Assembly: GCA_964246985.1 (NCBI GenBank)
Contig: CAXTSE010000001.1
Location: 259,209 to 323,208, forward strand
Direction: 5' to 3'
DNA length: 64,000 nucleotides
From: CAXTSE01 sp964246985
Lineage (GTDB): Bacteria > Actinomycetota > Actinomycetes > Actinomycetales > Microbacteriaceae
Made by a program: the position numbers and the translations under genes. The notes under the pieces are model-generated. The model was not told the origin of the DNA. It did no database searches and was given only the letters and a program-made list of their open reading frames with translations. This document shows, piece after piece, positions 62,150 through 64,000 of the stretch (positions are counted from its first letter, which is position 1; every line of letters begins with the position of its first letter).

Positions 62150-62826
62150 GCGAGTCAGAGCGATTCACGACCGTCACCATCACAGGAGAGGGCGCCAACC
62201 TGCTGAATCCTCAGGTTATGGCTGAGGTCTCAACGGCGCTGCGGGCCGCGGACAGCGACGCCGGATGCTCCGGCATCATCCTGACGGGCCAAGCAGACGC
62301 GTTCTGTGGAGGGCTCGACGTGGCGGCTCTGAGGAACGGCGGGGATCCGGTCGAGTTCGCCACCTCGTTGGTCGAGCTCCTCAAGATCTTCCCGACTCTG
62401 TCGAAGCCCATCGCCGCCCGCGTCAACGGCGACGCCGTTGCGTCGGGCGCGTCCCTAGTGGCCGCTTGCGACTACGCGGTGAGCGTGCCAGGCGCGCGCA
62501 TCGGGACCTACGAGGTGAGCGTCGGGATCTGGCCGATGGTCGCCCAGGTGCCGATCATCAAGCGACTCGGGGTTCGAGCCGCGTTGGAGAACATTGCCAC
62601 CGGAGAACCTTTCACCGCCGCTCGCGCTCGCGAAGTCGGGTTAGTGAACGAGGTCACTTCCGACGACAAGCTCGACGACCTGGTTCTTGGGTGGCTCACC
62701 CAGGCCGCACGAGGTGGGGCCGCGATCGCCGCGGGTCGTCCATCTGCCTATCTTCTCGACGGGCTCCCCTACGACGAGGCTTTGGATCGCAGCCTGTCGA
62801 TGTTCGCTGCGATGTTCGACAAGTGA
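62146..62826 (+). CDS. Enoyl-CoA hydratase/isomerase-family protein
   Basis: The 226-residue crotonase-fold protein has GIILTGQADAFCGGLDVAAL (oxyanion-hole strand) and NGDAVASGASLVAACDYAVS. It is about 30 residues shorter than typical family members and lacks most of the C-terminal helix. It may act on a CoA thioester of the imported acid or on a free acid. It overlaps LivM and the next gene (TGATG). Confidence 0.88.
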   Translation: MSESERFTTVTITGEGANLLNPQVMAEVSTALRAADSDAGCSGIILTGQADAFCGGLDVAALRNGGDPVEFATSLVELLKIFPTLSKPIAARVNGDAVASGASLVAACDYAVSVPGARIGTYEVSVGIWPMVAQVPIIKRLGVRAALENIATGEPFTAARAREVGLVNEVTSDDKLDDLVLGWLTQAARGGAAIAAGRPSAYLLDGLPYDEALDRSLSMFAAMFDK

Positions 62827-63407
62827 TGCAGTTCGTTCCGCTTGTGCCTGCAAGCGCTGCCGCCGTCATCGATCGAGCCGCGATCGATTCAGGCGTAGAG
62901 CAGTACGGTCAGTTGCTGCACACATGGGGCGCCCTGCTCAATAGGCCGGGATTGTTCTCGGTGTACCTCCCCTTCCTCCGCGCCGTCGCGGGCCCAGGAA
63001 CCGTCGATGCCCAGATCAAAGATTTGTCGGCTCTGCTGGTCGGCAACTTGAACGGCTGCCGGTACACGGTCAGTCACCGGTATGCGGCAGCCAAGCGCAG
63101 TGGGGCATCGGACGACCTGGTCAACGCTGTTGTGTCGACGGACTGGTCGGACCTCGGACCTGAAATGCAAATCGCTCTCGAACTCACCCACACCATGACG
63201 CTCGCGCCGGCTGTGCTCGCACATGACGCCGAACCTCAAATCGCAACGCCCGAGGTGCTGGAGACCGCTCGGAAACTGTTTACACCTGATCAGCTGGTCG
63301 AGCTCACCATGTCGATCTCGGTATGGAACGCGCTCTCGAGGTTCCACCGAGTGATGGGTCTCCCCCTCGACATGCCGGCAGGTCCACCAGGCGTGGAGCC
63401 CCTATGA
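62826..63407 (+). CDS. Carboxymuconolactone-decarboxylase-like protein
   Basis: The 193-residue helical protein resembles the CMD/AhpD fold: YGQLLHTWGALLNRPGLFSV, VGNLNGCRYTVSHRYAAAKR, and a C-terminal half with LTMSISVWNALSRFHRVMG. AhpD proteins have a CxxC pair; here only one Cys is present (GCRYTVSH), so peroxidase-type activity is unlikely. The start overlaps the hydratase stop, and its end overlaps the XRE-cupin gene. Confidence 0.82.
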   Translation: MQFVPLVPASAAAVIDRAAIDSGVEQYGQLLHTWGALLNRPGLFSVYLPFLRAVAGPGTVDAQIKDLSALLVGNLNGCRYTVSHRYAAAKRSGASDDLVNAVVSTDWSDLGPEMQIALELTHTMTLAPAVLAHDAEPQIATPEVLETARKLFTPDQLVELTMSISVWNALSRFHRVMGLPLDMPAGPPGVEPL

Positions 63408-63895
63408 CGGAAGACCTGAAACTTCGACTGGGGCGACGAGTGCGGGCCCAGCGCAGAGCGAAGAAGTTCAGCCTGCGGGAGCTAGGCAGCGTCGTCGACT
63501 GCTCGGCGAGCATGCTGTCACAGATCGAGAACGGCCTCGGCTCGCCGTCTGTCGCCCTGTTGATTCGCCTTGCACAAGCGCTGAGCACATCGACGGATCG
63601 CCTGCTCGGATTGGACGTGCCGGACGGCGCGCGTGCGGTAGCGGTAGCTGATGCACTCGACCTTCGGTCCTTGCTTATCGAGCCTGGCGGCAGCCAGGAC
63701 CCGGTTCGTGAGCTGCAGCGGGAAATCGCAGTCGAATTTATCTACGTCGCCGAAGGGGACCTGACTGTGCTCATCGGGGGCGACTCCTACGTCCTGGCAA
63801 AGGGAAGCTCCGTTCGAGTGGATCCGGCCCGCCCCCACACATTCGTCAACAGAGGCGAACTACCCGTCCGTGCTGTGTGGGGCCAAGTCCACTAG
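63404..63895 (+). CDS. XRE-cupin transcriptional regulator
   Basis: The 163-residue regulator joins an XRE helix-turn-helix (SLRELGSVVDCSASMLSQIE, about 25-45) to a small cupin domain (EFIYVAEGDLTVLIGG, VRVDPARPHTFVNRG). It probably senses a small molecule of the pathway. ATG 63404 overlaps the previous stop by 4 nt. Confidence 0.92.
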   Translation: MTEDLKLRLGRRVRAQRRAKKFSLRELGSVVDCSASMLSQIENGLGSPSVALLIRLAQALSTSTDRLLGLDVPDGARAVAVADALDLRSLLIEPGGSQDPVRELQREIAVEFIYVAEGDLTVLIGGDSYVLAKGSSVRVDPARPHTFVNRGELPVRAVWGQVH

Positions 63896-63933
63896 CGCGC
63901 GGGCCATAAGGCGCATGAACTGAGAGGACCACC

Positions 63934-64000
63934 ATGAAGAGCACTGGAACCACGGGCACGAACGCCGTCGACTGGGAGCAGCGCGTCGACTTCGAGCGCC
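63934..64000 (+). CDS. Start of an M24 peptidase/aminopeptidase P-like gene, truncated
   Basis: After AGAGGA an ATG at 63934 opens a frame that reads to the window edge and includes VDWEQRVDFER. This resembles the N-terminus of M24-family proteins (Xaa-Pro aminopeptidase or DddP-like lyases). Only 22 residues are visible, so the call is tentative. Confidence 0.4.
   Translation, partial: MKSTGTTGTNAVDWEQRVDFER

Noticed and set aside
1..64000. CRISPR arrays, tRNA and rRNA genes
   Set aside because: No regularly spaced repeats, cloverleaf-like sequences or rRNA segments were seen on reading; covariance-model searches would be needed to exclude a divergent tRNA.

Overview
The window is GC-rich DNA (codons mostly ending in G or C, GTG and TTG starts, purine-rich ribosome-binding sites) from a high-GC Gram-positive actinobacterium. 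The mix of sugar transporters, SorC regulators and a Zur-like zinc locus would suit a soil or plant-associated member of the Micrococcales such as Microbacteriaceae. That placement is inference; there is no rRNA or other taxonomic marker here.

Positions 1-1836 hold the N-terminal part of a large secreted DNRLRE/RHS-type protein that runs off the left edge. Positions 2390-20989 look like a defence or accessory island with lower gene density, several unrecognised genes and mobile-element traces. Its core is a seven-gene minus-strand operon (9320 to 2390): an unknown protein, an XRE-ImmA/IrrE regulator, a MazG-like nucleotide pyrophosphohydrolase, an ImmA/IrrE-macrodomain fusion, a nucleotide-kinase/PurZ-like fusion in which the catalytic Asp of PurA is Ser, a DUF7002 protein that may be ADP-ribosyltransferase-like, and an Mrr-like nuclease. 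I think this operon is the best candidate for an undescribed system. Around it lie a divergent wHTH/nuclease-like pair, an excisionase-like HTH with a 41-residue membrane peptide, a DUF3846 protein, a SIR2-family NADase candidate, a PLD-like protein, a three-gene operon ending in a membrane protein, and a DUF6338 membrane protein.

Positions 21417-28926 form a minus-strand sugar-uptake operon in the order ATPase-permease fusion, permease, binding protein, FrcK-like kinase, LacI regulator and aldose epimerase. Positions 28927-29975 hold only a decayed fragment, followed by an EamA transporter. Positions 31040-35205 are a zinc-acquisition locus (ZnuA/AztC-like binding protein, permease, TIGR03943 protein, secreted protein) with a Zur-like site upstream.

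Positions 35747-48076 are a second sugar locus: Rpe-like epimerase and SorC regulator, divergent from an ABC transporter, SIS isomerase and FGGY kinase, then a second SorC regulator divergent from an E2 and a fused E1 of a 2-oxoacid dehydrogenase. Both SorC intergenic regions carry related TGCTC/GAGCA palindromes, so the two halves are probably co-regulated.

Positions 48116-54688 carry small oxidoreductases, a degenerate inositol-monophosphatase-like protein, LysR and XRE regulators and an unknown membrane protein. From 55083 to the right edge lies a TetR-controlled locus for an aromatic or related carboxylic acid: an MhpA-like FAD hydroxylase, a branched-chain-amino-acid-type ABC transporter whose fused LivG-LivF ATPase gene is frameshifted, an enoyl-CoA hydratase, a carboxymuconolactone-decarboxylase-like protein, an XRE-cupin regulator and the start of an M24 peptidase-like gene. 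No CRISPR array, tRNA, rRNA or integrase was found.
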